NCBI RefSeq assembly: GCF_005502935.1
Contig: NZ_SCMP01000013.1
Span: 62,001-126,000 of the forward strand
DNA length: 64,000 nucleotides
Direction: 5' to 3'
Source of the DNA: Pseudomonas sp. 2FG
GTDB taxonomy: Bacteria; Pseudomonadota; Gammaproteobacteria; Pseudomonadales; Pseudomonadaceae
Shown here: positions 49,332-59,274 of the stretch, piece after piece
Layout of the letters: every line of letters starts with the position of its first letter
Position numbering within the stretch: the stretch's first letter is position 1
Made by a program: the position numbers and the translations under genes
The notes under the pieces: model-generated
The model's input: only the letters and a program-made list of their open reading frames with translations
The model's database searches: none
What the model was told of the DNA's origin: nothing

Positions 49332-50231
49332 ATGGATTGGGATAACCTGCGCTATTTCCTCGAACTCTCCCGCGCGGGCAAGCTGACGGCGGCCGCGCGC
49401 AGGCTGGGCGTCGACCACACCACGGTGGCGCGCCGTGTGCAGGCCCTGGAAAAGAGCCTGGAGGCCCAGCTGTTTATCCGCGCGGCGGCGGGCTACAGCC
49501 TGACCGAGGCGGGGCGGAATCTGCTGCCTCAGGCAGAAGCGATGGAGAGCGCTTGTTCGGCCATAGAACAAGCGAGGGCCGGGTCGGGGGACAGTCTCTC
49601 CGGCCAGGTGCGGATCGGTGCGACCGAGGGCTACGGCTGCGTCATGCTGGCCCCGCAACTGGCCGTGCTCACCCGGCGTTATCCGCATCTGGGCATCGAC
49701 CTGCTGGCTGTGCCGCGCATGGTGCAACTGTCGCGACACGAGGCCGATATCGTGATTACCCTGGAGCGGCCGGTACGTGGGCCGTTCATCATCACCAAGC
49801 TGACCGATTACGTGCTCAAGCTCTATGCCTCGGCCAGCTATCTAGAGCAGCATCCGCCCATTCGCCAGCGGGATGACCTGCGCGAGCACGGTTTCGTCAG
49901 CTATATCGAAGACTTGCTCTACAGCAAGGAGCTGCTTTACCTCGATGAAATCGGCCGGCCTCGCCATGTCGCGCTGCGCAGTACCAGCATTCTCGCGCAG
50001 CAGCAGGCAACCGCAGCCGGGGCCGGGATTGCCATTCTCCCGTCCTTCTCCGCCGATGCGGACCCACGGCTGAAACGCGTGCTGGGCGAGCAGATCGAGT
50101 TCACTCGAACCTTCTGGATGTTGATGCCGATCGAGCTCAAGGACATTGCCCGGATGAAGACCACCTGGAACTTTCTGCGGGAAATGGCGGCGGCGAACCA
50201 GGGACTGTTGATGGGCCGTCAGCTGGACTGA
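49332..50231 (+). CDS. LysR-family regulator divergent from mmsA
   Basis: The 299-residue LysR protein has an HTH of the form DNLRYFLELSRAGKLTAAARR followed by VDHTTVARRVQALE and an effector-binding domain. The ATG at 49332 was chosen because it gives the family start MDWDNLRYF; the frame open to 49287 adds unrelated residues. It is the natural candidate regulator of the mmsA operon, although classic mmsAB operons use an AraC-type activator (MmsR), so the control logic here differs. Downstream genes start 121 bp later on the same strand and are probably separate. Confidence 0.9.
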   Translation: MDWDNLRYFLELSRAGKLTAAARRLGVDHTTVARRVQALEKSLEAQLFIRAAAGYSLTEAGRNLLPQAEAMESACSAIEQARAGSGDSLSGQVRIGATEGYGCVMLAPQLAVLTRRYPHLGIDLLAVPRMVQLSRHEADIVITLERPVRGPFIITKLTDYVLKLYASASYLEQHPPIRQRDDLREHGFVSYIEDLLYSKELLYLDEIGRPRHVALRSTSILAQQQATAAGAGIAILPSFSADADPRLKRVLGEQIEFTRTFWMLMPIELKDIARMKTTWNFLREMAAANQGLLMGRQLD

Positions 50232-50352
50232 GTAGTTTTCCGGCCTGTCCAAATCGCTCACTGACAATGGTGGCTTTCGACATTGTCGCCATCGGCCCGC
50301 AGCGCGAATATCCGGTTAATTCCACATACGAACAAACCGGGGAGTCATAGCG

Positions 50353-52017
50353 ATGCGCGATTACCTTACCGCCGCAACTGGGTTCGATTACACCAGTACG
50401 GCCGACGCCGACCTTGCGGGCTCTCTCGATGCCCTCAATGCCTGTGTCGAATGCTGCGACCGGCATGCCTTGCCGGGGCGCATCGCGTTGTTCTGGGAGG
50501 GCCGTGACGGCTCGGTCGCCAACTACAGCTTCAGCCAGCTGAAAGAACTCTCCGGGCGTTTCGCCAATTTCCTCCACAGCCAAGGCGTGCGCCCCGGCGA
50601 CTGCGTGTCGGGCCTCTTGCCGCGCACCCCGGAGCTGCTCATCACCATCCTCGGGACCTGGCGCCTCGGTGCGGTCTATCAACCGCTGTTCACCGCCTTC
50701 GGCCCGAAAGCCATCGAACACCGGGTGAAGATCGCCGGCCCCCGGGTGTTGGTCACCGACGGCACGAATCGGCCGAAACTCGATGAGGTGGACAACCCGC
50801 CGACCCTGGTCACAGTTGGCGGCGCCAAGGGGCAGGGCATCGCCCGTGGCGATTTCAGCTTCTGGGCGGAAATCGAGCGGCATTCCCCGGCGTTCGAACC
50901 GGTCATGCGCAGCGCCGAAGACCCGTTCCTGATGATGTTCACCTCGGGCACCACCGGGCCGGCGAAACCCTTGCCGGTGCCGCTCAAGGCGCTGATCGCG
51001 TTTATCGGCTACATGCGCGATGCGATCGACCTACGCCCCGAAGATTCGTTCTGGAACCTCGCCGATCCGGGCTGGGCCTATGGGCTCTACTACGCGGTGA
51101 CCGGACCGCTGGCGATGGGGCATCCGACCACCTTCTACGATGGCCCGTTCACGGTCGAAAGCACCTGCCGGATCATCCGCAAATATGCCATCAGCAATCT
51201 GGCCGGCTCGCCGACGGCGTATCGGATGCTGCTGGCCAACGCCGCCGAGGTCGCCCAGTCGATCAAGGGCTGCCTGCGCGTAGCCAGCAGTGCCGGCGAA
51301 CCGCTCACCCCGGAGGTGATCCGCTGGTTCGACGCTCAGCTTGGCGTACCGATCCACGACCATTACGGGCAGACCGAGACGGGCATGGTGCTGTGCAACC
51401 ACCACGCGCTGGAGCACCCGGTGCGCATCGGCGCGGCAGGCTTCTCGGTGCCCGGTCATAGGGTCGTAGTACTCGATGAGCAGAACCGCGAATTGCCGCC
51501 AGGCGAGCCGGGCATCCTCGCCATTGACCGTAAGCACTCGCCGCTGTTCTGGTTTCCCGGTTATCTGGGGGTGCCGACCAAGGCCTTTGTCGGCGACTAC
51601 TACCTGAGTGGCGACACGGTCGAGCTGAACGACGACGGCAGCATCAGCTTCGTCGGTCGCGCGGACGATGTGATCACCACGTCCGGCTACCGGATTGGCC
51701 CCTTCGATGTCGAGAGCGCGCTGATCGAGCATCCGGCGGTGATCGAAGCCGCGGTGATCGGCAAACCGGACCCGGAACGCACCGAACTGATCAAAGCCTT
51801 CGTGGTGCTCGGCGCGCAGTACCTGCCCTCGCCGCAGTTGGCCGAAGAACTGCAGCAGTACGTGCGCAAGCGCCTGTCCGCCCACGCCTATCCGCGGGAA
51901 GTCGAGTTCGTGCTCGAACTGCCGAAGACCCCGAGCGGCAAAATTCAGCGTTTCCTGCTGCGTAATCAGGAAATCGCCAAACAGCGTGAAGCCGAACCGC
52001 ACTCGGCGGCGCAGTGA
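50353..52017 (+). CDS. AMP-forming acyl-CoA synthetase (AcsA-like)
   Basis: The 554-residue ANL ligase has the P-loop MFTSGTTGPAKPLPVPLKAL, HDHYGQTETGM, YYLSGDTVELNDDGSISFVGRADDVITTSGYRIGP and the catalytic Lys in TPSGKIQRFLLR. It is more like short/branched-chain acyl-CoA or acetyl-CoA synthetases than FadD. It leads a four-gene operon with an SDR, thiolase and acyl-CoA dehydrogenase, the arrangement known in P. putida for 2-methylbutyryl-CoA (isoleucine) degradation. The substrate is therefore probably a short branched acid, by inference. Confidence 0.9.
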   Translation: MRDYLTAATGFDYTSTADADLAGSLDALNACVECCDRHALPGRIALFWEGRDGSVANYSFSQLKELSGRFANFLHSQGVRPGDCVSGLLPRTPELLITILGTWRLGAVYQPLFTAFGPKAIEHRVKIAGPRVLVTDGTNRPKLDEVDNPPTLVTVGGAKGQGIARGDFSFWAEIERHSPAFEPVMRSAEDPFLMMFTSGTTGPAKPLPVPLKALIAFIGYMRDAIDLRPEDSFWNLADPGWAYGLYYAVTGPLAMGHPTTFYDGPFTVESTCRIIRKYAISNLAGSPTAYRMLLANAAEVAQSIKGCLRVASSAGEPLTPEVIRWFDAQLGVPIHDHYGQTETGMVLCNHHALEHPVRIGAAGFSVPGHRVVVLDEQNRELPPGEPGILAIDRKHSPLFWFPGYLGVPTKAFVGDYYLSGDTVELNDDGSISFVGRADDVITTSGYRIGPFDVESALIEHPAVIEAAVIGKPDPERTELIKAFVVLGAQYLPSPQLAEELQQYVRKRLSAHAYPREVEFVLELPKTPSGKIQRFLLRNQEIAKQREAEPHSAAQ

Positions 52018-52061
52018 GTCAGGCGTGATCGACCCAGTACTGATTGATTAAGGAGAGCGTT

Positions 52062-52829
52062 TTGCGTATCGAAGACCGTGTATTCCTGGTGACCGGCGCC
52101 AGCTCCGGGCTGGGCCTGGCGACGGCACAGATGTTGATCGCCAACGGCGGCAAAGTAGTGCTGGCCGATCTGAATGCCGAGGCCGGGCTTGCCCGTGCCG
52201 CGGAGTTGGGCGGCAATGCGCGCTTCGTCCAAGCCGATATCACCCAGGAGGCCGATGGCCGCCAGGCGATCGCCTGCGTCCTGGAGAGTTTTGGCGCCTT
52301 ACATGGCCTGGCCAACTGCGCGGGCATTGCGCCGGCGGAAAAGGTCGTAGGCCGACAGGGCGTCCATGGCCTGGAGAGCTTCGCCCGGGTGGTCGGGGTC
52401 AACCTGATCGGCACCTTCAACATGCTGCGCCTGGGCGCCGAGGCCATGTCCCAGGGGCCGGCGGACGAGGGCGGCGAGCGCGGGGTGATCATCAACACCG
52501 CCTCGGTCGCGGCTTTCGACGGGCAGATCGGCCAGGCCGCCTATGCCGCCTCGAAAAGCGGCGTGGTCGGCATGACCCTGCCGATCGCCCGCGAGCTGGC
52601 GCGCTTCGGCATCCGCGTGATGTGCATAGCGCCAGGCATCTTCGCCACGCCGATGCTGACCAGCATGCCGCAGGAGGTGCAGGACTCCCTGGGCGCCAGC
52701 GTGCCATTCCCGTCGCGCCTCGGCCGTCCGGACGAATACGCCGCGCTGGTGCGGCACATCATCGAAAACAGCATGCTCAACGGCGAGGTGATTCGTCTCG
52801 ACGGCGCCATTCGCATGACCGCTAAATAA
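52062..52829 (+). CDS. short-chain dehydrogenase, 3-hydroxyacyl-CoA dehydrogenase type II
   Basis: The 255-residue SDR resembles HSD10/FadB2x-type 3-hydroxy-2-methylbutyryl-CoA dehydrogenases. Cofactor site [10 protein letters not shown], active-site Ser in [16 protein letters not shown], and Tyr/Lys in [20 protein letters not shown], then [18 protein letters not shown] start at 52062 is proposed because AAGGAG lies six bases before it and the product begins [13 protein letters not shown], the expected N-terminus; the TTG at 52044 would place the ribosome-binding site inside the gene. In the operon it would act before the thiolase. Confidence 0.9.
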   Translation: MRIEDRVFLVTGASSGLGLATAQMLIANGGKVVLADLNAEAGLARAAELGGNARFVQADITQEADGRQAIACVLESFGALHGLANCAGIAPAEKVVGRQGVHGLESFARVVGVNLIGTFNMLRLGAEAMSQGPADEGGERGVIINTASVAAFDGQIGQAAYAASKSGVVGMTLPIARELARFGIRVMCIAPGIFATPMLTSMPQEVQDSLGASVPFPSRLGRPDEYAALVRHIIENSMLNGEVIRLDGAIRMTAK

Positions 52830-52894
52830 AGCTGTCCAACTAGTGTTAGTGGTTTGACTGCGCGCGGCTCGCGACAGTTGTGAGGAGGTAAGAC

Positions 52895-54088
52895 ATGAGT
52901 AATCAACAGGATCCGGTAGTTATCGTCAGTGCCGCCCGCACGCCGATGGGCGGCTTTCTTGGTGACTTCAAGGACGTCACGGCTGCCGAACTGGGCGCCA
53001 CGGCGATTCGCGCCGCGCTGGCGCGGGCCGGGCTGCAGCCGACGGAGATCGACGAAGTGATACTCGGCTGCGTACTGCCCGCCGGCCAGGGCCAGGCGCC
53101 CGCGCGGCAGGCGGCGCTCGGCGCCGGGCTGGCACGCGGTACCGTGTGTTCGACTATCAACAAGATGTGCGGTTCGGGCATGAAAGCCAGCATGTTGGCG
53201 CATGACCTATTGCTGGCCGGCAGTGCCGACATAGTGCTGGCCGGCGGCATGGAAAGCATGTCCAACGCGCCCTATCTGCTGGAGCGGGCGCGCAGCGGTT
53301 ACCGCATGGGCCACGGTCGGGTGCTCGATCACATGTTCCTCGACGGCCTGGAAGATGCCTACGACAAGGGCCGGCTGATGGGCACCTTCGCCGAAGACTG
53401 TGCCCAGGCCTATGGCTTCAGCCGTGAGGCGCAGGATGCCTTTGCGCTGGCATCGCTGAGCCGGGCTCAGCAAGCGATGGCCAACGGCCGCTTTGCCGCT
53501 GAGATCGCCCCGGTCGAGGTCAAGGTCGGCAAGGCGTTGCGCGAGGTGAGCAGTGACGAGCAGCCGCCGAAAGCCCGGCCGGAGAAGATTCCGACCCTGA
53601 AACCGGCGTTCCGCGAAGGTGGCACGGTGACGGCGGCCAACTCCAGTTCGATTTCCGACGGCGCCGCGGCGTTGGTCTTGATGCGCCTGTCGCAAGCCGA
53701 ACGGCGCGGCCTCGCGCCGCTGGCGGTGATCCGTGGGCATGCCTCGTTCGCCGATGCGCCCAACCTGTTTCCCACCGCGCCTATTGGTGCGCTGCGGCGG
53801 CTGCTGCAGAAAACCGGCTGGGCGCTGGGCGAGGTCGATCTGTTCGAGATCAACGAGGCCTTCGCGGTGGTCGCCATGGCCGCCATGCAGGGCCTCGACC
53901 TGCCGCACGATAAGGTCAATGTCCACGGTGGTGCCTGCGCCCTCGGCCATCCGATCGGGGCGTCCGGGGCGCGCATCTTGGTCACGCTGCTGTCGGCGCT
54001 GAAGCAGTACGACCTCAACCGCGGCGTCGCGGCCATCTGCATCGGTGGCGGCGAAGCCACCGCAATCGCCGTCGAACGACTGCGCTGA
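52895..54088 (+). CDS. acetyl-CoA C-acyltransferase (thiolase)
   Basis: The 397-residue thiolase has its nucleophilic Cys in [18 protein letters not shown] and later blocks [20 protein letters not shown] and [17 protein letters not shown]. It would cleave 2-methylacetoacetyl-CoA to acetyl-CoA and propionyl-CoA if the operon serves isoleucine; acetoacetyl-CoA is also possible. It is distinct from atoB at 13727. GAGGAGG precedes the ATG, and the acyl-CoA dehydrogenase follows 14 bp after the stop. Confidence 0.92.
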   Translation: MSNQQDPVVIVSAARTPMGGFLGDFKDVTAAELGATAIRAALARAGLQPTEIDEVILGCVLPAGQGQAPARQAALGAGLARGTVCSTINKMCGSGMKASMLAHDLLLAGSADIVLAGGMESMSNAPYLLERARSGYRMGHGRVLDHMFLDGLEDAYDKGRLMGTFAEDCAQAYGFSREAQDAFALASLSRAQQAMANGRFAAEIAPVEVKVGKALREVSSDEQPPKARPEKIPTLKPAFREGGTVTAANSSSISDGAAALVLMRLSQAERRGLAPLAVIRGHASFADAPNLFPTAPIGALRRLLQKTGWALGEVDLFEINEAFAVVAMAAMQGLDLPHDKVNVHGGACALGHPIGASGARILVTLLSALKQYDLNRGVAAICIGGGEATAIAVERLR

Positions 54089-54102
54089 GACTGGAGAACT
54101 CC

Positions 54103-55230
54103 ATGATTCCCTCGGAACAAGACCTGCAAATCCGCGACGTTGCCCGCCAGTTCGCCCAGGAACGTTTGAAGCCCTTTGCCGCCGACTGGGACCGCGAGCA
54201 CCGCTATCCGGCCGAGGCTTTGCGTGAGATGGCCGAGTTGGGTTTTCTCGGCATGCTGGTGCCGGAGCAGTGGAACGGCGCGCAAACCGGGCACCTGGCC
54301 TATGCCATGGCGCTGGAGGAAATCGCCGCCGGCGATGGCGCCTGCTCGACCATCATGAGCGTGCACAACTCGGTGGGCTGCATGCCGATCTACAAGTTCG
54401 GCAGCGACGAGCAGAAACAGCGTTACCTGACGCGGCTGGCCAGTGGGGAAATGCTCGGCGCCTTCGCCCTGACCGAACCGCAGGCCGGTTCCGACGCCAG
54501 CGCCCTGAAGACCCGCGCGCGCCGCGACGGCGATCACTACGTGCTGAACGGCACCAAGCAATTCATCACCTCCGGCAGCCATGCCGGGGTGGTAATCACC
54601 TTCGCGGTGACCGATCCTGCGGCCGGCAAGAATGGCATCAGCGCCTTTATCGTGCCGACCGATACGCCGGGCTACGAAGTGGCGCGGGTCGAGGACAAGC
54701 TCGGGCAGCACGCCTCGGATACCTGCCAGATCGTCTTCAACGACCTGCGCATCCCGGCAGAGCTGCGGCTAGGCGAGGAGGGGCAAGGTTACCGGATCGC
54801 CCTGGCCAACCTGGAAGGCGGCCGGATCGGCATCGCCGCGCAATCCGTGGGGATGGCCCGCGCGGCGTTCGAGGTGGCGCGCGATTACGCCCACGAGCGG
54901 GAAACCTTCGGCAAACCCTTGCTGCAGCATCAGGCGGTGGCATTCCGGCTGGCGGACATGGCGACGGAAATCGCCGTGGCGCGGCAGATGGTGCACCACA
55001 CCGCCGCCCTGCGCGATGCCGGGCTGCCCTGTTTGAGCGAGGCGTCGATGGCCAAGTTGTTCGCTTCCGAGATGGCCGAACGGGTCTGCTCGGCGGCGAT
55101 CCAGACCTTGGGCGGCTATGGCTATCTCAACGATTTCCCGGTCGAGCGCATCTATCGCGACGTGCGGGTCTGTCAGATCTATGAGGGCACCAGCGACGTG
55201 CAGCGCATGGTGATAGCGCGCAATCTTTGA
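54103..55230 (+). CDS. acyl-CoA dehydrogenase of the isoleucine-type operon
   Basis: The 375-residue acyl-CoA dehydrogenase has [20 protein letters not shown] and [20 protein letters not shown] for FAD binding. The catalytic Glu is in [18 protein letters not shown], preceded by [20 protein letters not shown]. Short/branched-chain (2-methylbutyryl-CoA) specificity is suggested by its operon partners. It is similar to the enzyme at 43611, a probable paralogue in the valine operon. The gene ends the four-gene operon; no hydratase gene follows, so the hydration step must be served from elsewhere, for example by the gene at 46826. Confidence 0.92.
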   Translation: MIPSEQDLQIRDVARQFAQERLKPFAADWDREHRYPAEALREMAELGFLGMLVPEQWNGAQTGHLAYAMALEEIAAGDGACSTIMSVHNSVGCMPIYKFGSDEQKQRYLTRLASGEMLGAFALTEPQAGSDASALKTRARRDGDHYVLNGTKQFITSGSHAGVVITFAVTDPAAGKNGISAFIVPTDTPGYEVARVEDKLGQHASDTCQIVFNDLRIPAELRLGEEGQGYRIALANLEGGRIGIAAQSVGMARAAFEVARDYAHERETFGKPLLQHQAVAFRLADMATEIAVARQMVHHTAALRDAGLPCLSEASMAKLFASEMAERVCSAAIQTLGGYGYLNDFPVERIYRDVRVCQIYEGTSDVQRMVIARNL

Positions 55231-55323
55231 GCGCCCGCCTTCGCGGGAACCCAATTCGCGATTGGCTTTTCAAGCCCCGAGCTCAGGCAAATCCCGGAAT
55301 CGAGGTCGCGAATAAATTCGCCC

Positions 55324-56241
55324 CTACAAGCGGGGCGCTTCGCGGCTGGCAATTTGCTGCGCGAGCTCGATCAGTTGCTCGCGCATCCAGCGGTTGGCCG
55401 GGTCCTGGTCGGTGCTTTCATGCCAATAGAGGTGGGTTTCCACCGGCGGCACTTCTACCGGCAGGCCGACATAGTGCAGGTCGTGGCTGCGGGCGAAACG
55501 TTCGGGCACGGTCATGGCCATGTCGGTCTGCTGCATCACCATCGACGCCATCAGGTAGTGCTGCGAGCGCAAGGCGATCTTGCGCTGAATCCCCATCTTG
55601 CCCAGGGTCAAGTCGACATAACCCAGGCCACTGCGGCGGCTGGAAATGTGTATGTGGGTCAGCGACATGTATTCGTCCAGGCTGAGCTTATCCTTGGCCA
55701 GCGGGTGGCCCTTGCGGATGGCGCAGACATAACGGTCCGCCAGCAGCTTGACGTGGCGTACCTGCGGGTCGGTGTTCAGCGGTGCATCGACGGCGAAGTC
55801 GAGGCGGCCAGCGGCCAACTCCTTGGTGGTTTCCCGCCGTTTGGACAGAAAACTCTCGATTTGCACGGCCGGAGCCAGGCGCCGTAGACGCTGGAACAGC
55901 GGCGGCAGAATTACCTCCTCGGTGAGGTCGGTCATGCTGATGCGGTAGGTCTTGTTCGCCTGTAATGGGGTGAAGATGCGGCTTTCTTGCACCGAAACGC
56001 GCAGCAGCGACAGCGCATTGCGCACCGGACCTATGATGTTCTGTGCCATTGGCGTCGGCACCATGCCTTGCGCGGTGCGCACGAACAAGGGGTCGTTGAA
56101 GGTCTCGCGCAGGCGGGCGAGGGCGTTGGAAACGGCCGGCTGGGTGATCCCGACTATCTGCCCGGCGCGGGTCAGGTTGGCCTCGGTGTAGATGGCGTCG
56201 AAGACGATAAAAAGGTTGAGATCGACCTTGTTTAGATTCAT
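55324..56241 (-). CDS. LysR-family regulator, divergent from the acyl-CoA dehydrogenase at 56404
   Basis: The 305-residue LysR protein starts KVDLNLFIVFDAIYTEANLTRAG and has the recognition helix ITQPAVSNALARLRE, the NodD/NahR/LeuO-like subclass. The C-terminal two-lobed effector domain is complete. It shares a 162-bp promoter region with the divergent acyl-CoA dehydrogenase and is convergent with the isoleucine-type operon. The divergent gene is the likely target; the inducer is unknown. Confidence 0.9.
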   Translation of the reverse strand: MNLNKVDLNLFIVFDAIYTEANLTRAGQIVGITQPAVSNALARLRETFNDPLFVRTAQGMVPTPMAQNIIGPVRNALSLLRVSVQESRIFTPLQANKTYRISMTDLTEEVILPPLFQRLRRLAPAVQIESFLSKRRETTKELAAGRLDFAVDAPLNTDPQVRHVKLLADRYVCAIRKGHPLAKDKLSLDEYMSLTHIHISSRRSGLGYVDLTLGKMGIQRKIALRSQHYLMASMVMQQTDMAMTVPERFARSHDLHYVGLPVEVPPVETHLYWHESTDQDPANRWMREQLIELAQQIASREAPRL

Positions 56242-56403
56242 TCCGAGCGCTCTCCTGAGCTGATCCAGATCAGCCGATCATATATCGGTGATGAATGTTT
56301 ATACACGCCGAGAATAGGTTAGGTAAATCTTCATCGCTGATCTAGGATCATTTTCAACCTCCCCCCGATACATCAAAATCAGCCGTTCAGAAGGTAGCTC
56401 CTA

Positions 56404-57633
56404 ATGGATTTCGCCTATTCCCCCAAGGTTCAAGAACTGCGTGAACGCGTCACTGCGTTTATGGATGCCTATGTTTATCCGGCCGAGTCGGTTTTCGAGC
56501 GTCAAGTAGCCGAAGGTGACCGCTGGCAGCCCACCGCGATCATGGAAGAGCTGAAAGCCAAGGCTAAGGCCGAAGGCCTGTGGAACCTGTTTCTCCCGGA
56601 GTCCGAGCTGGGTGCCGGCCTGACTAACCTGGAATACGCTCCGCTGGCGGAAATCATGGGCAGATCCTTGCTCGGCCCGGAGCCGTTCAACTGTTCGGCG
56701 CCGGACACCGGCAATATGGAAGTCTTGGTGCGTTATGCCAACGAAGCCCAGAAGAAGCAGTGGCTGGAGCCGCTGCTGCGTGGCGAAATCCGCTCCGCCT
56801 TCGCCATGACCGAGCCGGACGTGGCCTCGTCCGATGCCACCAACATGGAAGCCCGCGCGGTGCGCGAGGGTGACGAGTGGGTGATCAACGGCCGCAAATG
56901 GTGGACTTCCGGCGCCTGTGATCCGCGCTGCAAGATCATGATCTTCATGGGCCTCTCCAACCCGGATGCGCCGCGGCATCAACAACACTCGATGATTCTG
57001 GTGCCGACCGATGCGCCCGGGGTGAAGATCGTCCGGCCGTTGCCGGTGTTCGGCTACGACGATGCGCCCCACGGCCACGCCGAAGTGCTGTTCGACAACG
57101 TGCGCGTGCCGTACGACAGCGTGCTGCTAGGCGAAGGCCGTGGCTTCGAGATCGCCCAGGGGCGCCTTGGCCCAGGCCGCATCCACCACTGCATGCGCTC
57201 CATCGGCATGGCCGAGCGCGCGCTGGAACTGATGTGCAAACGCTCCGTCAGCCGTACCGCCTTCGGCAAGCCGCTGGCGCGCCTGGGTGGCAACGTCGAC
57301 AAGATCGCCGACTCGCGGATGGAAATCGACATGGCCCGCCTGTTGACCCTGAAAGCCGCGTACATGATGGATACCGTCGGCAACAAGGTCGCCAAGAGCG
57401 AGATCGCGCAGATCAAGGTCGTGGCACCGAACGTGGCCTTGCGGGTGATCGACCGCGCCATCCAGATCCACGGTGGCGCCGGCGTGTCCAATGACTTCCC
57501 ACTGGCCTACATGTATGCGATGCAGCGCACCCTGCGCCTGGCCGACGGCCCGGACGAAGTGCACCGGGCCGCGATCGGTAAGTTCGAGATCGGCAAATAC
57601 GTGCCCAAAGAACTGCTTAAAAGCAGCCACTAA
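56404..57633 (+). CDS. acyl-CoA dehydrogenase, ACAD10/11-like
   Basis: The 409-residue flavoprotein is longer than the other two acyl-CoA dehydrogenases here and belongs to the ACAD10/11-like branch. It starts [20 protein letters not shown], has [20 protein letters not shown] and [19 protein letters not shown], and ends [31 protein letters not shown]. This branch includes enzymes for 4-hydroxy or long-chain acyl-CoAs; the substrate here is not known. It is divergent from a LysR regulator and followed by a strong terminator, so it is monocistronic. Confidence 0.9.
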   Translation: MDFAYSPKVQELRERVTAFMDAYVYPAESVFERQVAEGDRWQPTAIMEELKAKAKAEGLWNLFLPESELGAGLTNLEYAPLAEIMGRSLLGPEPFNCSAPDTGNMEVLVRYANEAQKKQWLEPLLRGEIRSAFAMTEPDVASSDATNMEARAVREGDEWVINGRKWWTSGACDPRCKIMIFMGLSNPDAPRHQQHSMILVPTDAPGVKIVRPLPVFGYDDAPHGHAEVLFDNVRVPYDSVLLGEGRGFEIAQGRLGPGRIHHCMRSIGMAERALELMCKRSVSRTAFGKPLARLGGNVDKIADSRMEIDMARLLTLKAAYMMDTVGNKVAKSEIAQIKVVAPNVALRVIDRAIQIHGGAGVSNDFPLAYMYAMQRTLRLADGPDEVHRAAIGKFEIGKYVPKELLKSSH

Positions 57634-57642
57634 GGCGCGCTA

Positions 57643-57678
57643 AAACGACAAGGCCCGCATCTGCGGGCCTTGTCGTTT
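57643..57678. terminator. long perfect hairpin terminator between convergent genes
   Basis: A 17-bp perfect stem (AAACGACAAGGCCCGCA and its complement) with A and T tracts at its base lies between the acyl-CoA dehydrogenase (+) and the PstS/OmpA-like gene (-). Confidence 0.92.
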
Positions 57679-57720
57679 CTGTGGTCTTTAGCGGCGGCAA
57701 GCCAGTTCAGCCGGGCTCGC

Positions 57721-59103
57721 TCAATACACCCAGACTTCTACCCGACGGTTTTTGATCCGGCCATTCTCCGCGCTATTCGCGGCCACCGGCAGCTCGTCGC
57801 CCAAGCCGCTGATGTCACGGAAGAGCACTCCTTGCTTGGCCAGTTCGCGGCGGACCGTCATCGCCCGCAGTTTCGACAGCAAGGCCGCGCGGGCCGCATC
57901 GGCTTTAGGGTCACCAAAGCCAATCAGCACCACTTGCCGATGCAGCTTGTCCTGGCTTTTCAGGTAATCCATTACCCGCTCGAGATCGCGCTGGGCCTTG
58001 TTGTCGAGGGTGGCGCTGCCTTCCTGGAAACGGAAGTTCACCGACAGCCGCTGCGCATCACGGGCCAGTTGCTGGTAGCTCTGCGGCATCTCCGGCGTCG
58101 GCGCAACCTTAATGGCCTGCACCGTCTGCGCGATAAACCCGCTTTGCGCGACTATGGCCTGGCCACGCGGGCTGTGGGCGAACTGTACCAGGGCCTGGGC
58201 CCAGGGATTCCGGACGTCGGGCTGGTTATAGAAGAACAACCGGCGCGACAGCGGATAGTCTTCGGTGGCGATCAGACTGGTGGAGGGCGGCATCGCTTGC
58301 GACTCACCATCGGCAATCGCCAGCGCTTTGGCTTGGCGAATGTAGGGCAGGCCGATAAAACCAATGCCCTGCGCATCCTGGCTGACCGCATCGGACAGCT
58401 GTTCGCTGGACTCATAGCGCTTGGCGCCCGTCGCCAGGCTTTTGCCGTGGGCGGCGAGCACCAGCTCCTTGAAGGTGTCGTAGGTGCCGGACTTGTCATC
58501 GCGGGCATACAGCTGGATCGGCCCGCCACGGCCGCCGAGCTCCTCCCAGGTCTTCACCTCGCCAGCGAAGATCTGCGCCAGTTGCTCGGTGCTCAGTGCC
58601 GCGAGTGGGTTGCTCGGGTGGAGGATGATCGCCAGGCCATCGATGGCGATCACTTGCTCGGCGCTGCGACTTCGCAGATCGCCGAGTGTGGCCAGCTCCT
58701 GCGCCTCGCTGTCTTTAATCGGCCGCGAGGAGGCGGCCAGTTCGGCGCTACCATCCTTCAAGGCGACGAAGCCCGTCCCCGAACCATGGGCGGCGACATC
58801 GATGCTGACGGTGCGGCCATCGCTGGTTTGTCCTATTACTCGCTGCTCGTTTTCCGTGCCCGTGGCCTCCTGGCGGATAGCGCGCAGGCCTTGTTGCTCC
58901 AGCAAGCCTTTGACCAGCGCCGGACCGAGCTTGGCACCTATGGTGTTGGAACCCTGGATGCGCAGCGCCGGCGTGCCCTCTGGCGGAATCGGCAGGGCGG
59001 CGAACACCGACCAGGGTAGGGCGTAGCAGACGAACCCGAGGATCAGCAGGCCGAGGGTACGGTTCCAGGTTTCGTGTTCAACGCTTGGCATTGCGCGCGA
59101 CAT
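57721..59103 (-). CDS. PstS-like phosphate-binding domain fused to a C-terminal OmpA domain
   Basis: The 460-residue protein has a signal sequence or membrane anchor (TLGLLILGFVCYALPWSVFA), then a PstS-like periplasmic-binding domain (about residues 45-330: RIQGSNTIGAKLGPALVKGL, AHGSGTGFVALKDGSAELAASSR, ARDDKSGTYDTFKELVL) and a C-terminal OmpA-like peptidoglycan-binding domain (about 340-460: NFRFQEGSATLDNKAQRDLERV, ending IKNRRVEVWVY). This tethers a phosphate-type binder to peptidoglycan rather than to a transporter; no pst genes are near. The role (phosphate sensing, or storage) is unknown. Confidence 0.85.
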   Translation of the reverse strand: MSRAMPSVEHETWNRTLGLLILGFVCYALPWSVFAALPIPPEGTPALRIQGSNTIGAKLGPALVKGLLEQQGLRAIRQEATGTENEQRVIGQTSDGRTVSIDVAAHGSGTGFVALKDGSAELAASSRPIKDSEAQELATLGDLRSRSAEQVIAIDGLAIILHPSNPLAALSTEQLAQIFAGEVKTWEELGGRGGPIQLYARDDKSGTYDTFKELVLAAHGKSLATGAKRYESSEQLSDAVSQDAQGIGFIGLPYIRQAKALAIADGESQAMPPSTSLIATEDYPLSRRLFFYNQPDVRNPWAQALVQFAHSPRGQAIVAQSGFIAQTVQAIKVAPTPEMPQSYQQLARDAQRLSVNFRFQEGSATLDNKAQRDLERVMDYLKSQDKLHRQVVLIGFGDPKADAARAALLSKLRAMTVRRELAKQGVLFRDISGLGDELPVAANSAENGRIKNRRVEVWVY

Positions 59104-59274
59104 GCGGCAGGCACCTTCTATGACTGGGAGGAAAGTGCCGAGAGATTAAGACGAAGAGGTGACAGGGATATGACAGGGCGGCGCTTTAGAGGCTCTGCAA
59201 TGGGGTATTGAGCTAAATAACCGGCCAGCTACCCTCGCCCATGAACGGGAGAGGGCAGCTGGATCGAGAAGAGA

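Noticed and set aside
59232-59258. CCCTCGCCC/GGGAGAGGG palindrome as a terminator for xthA
   Set aside because: It is imperfect, without a U-tract, and resembles a common GC-rich intergenic palindrome.
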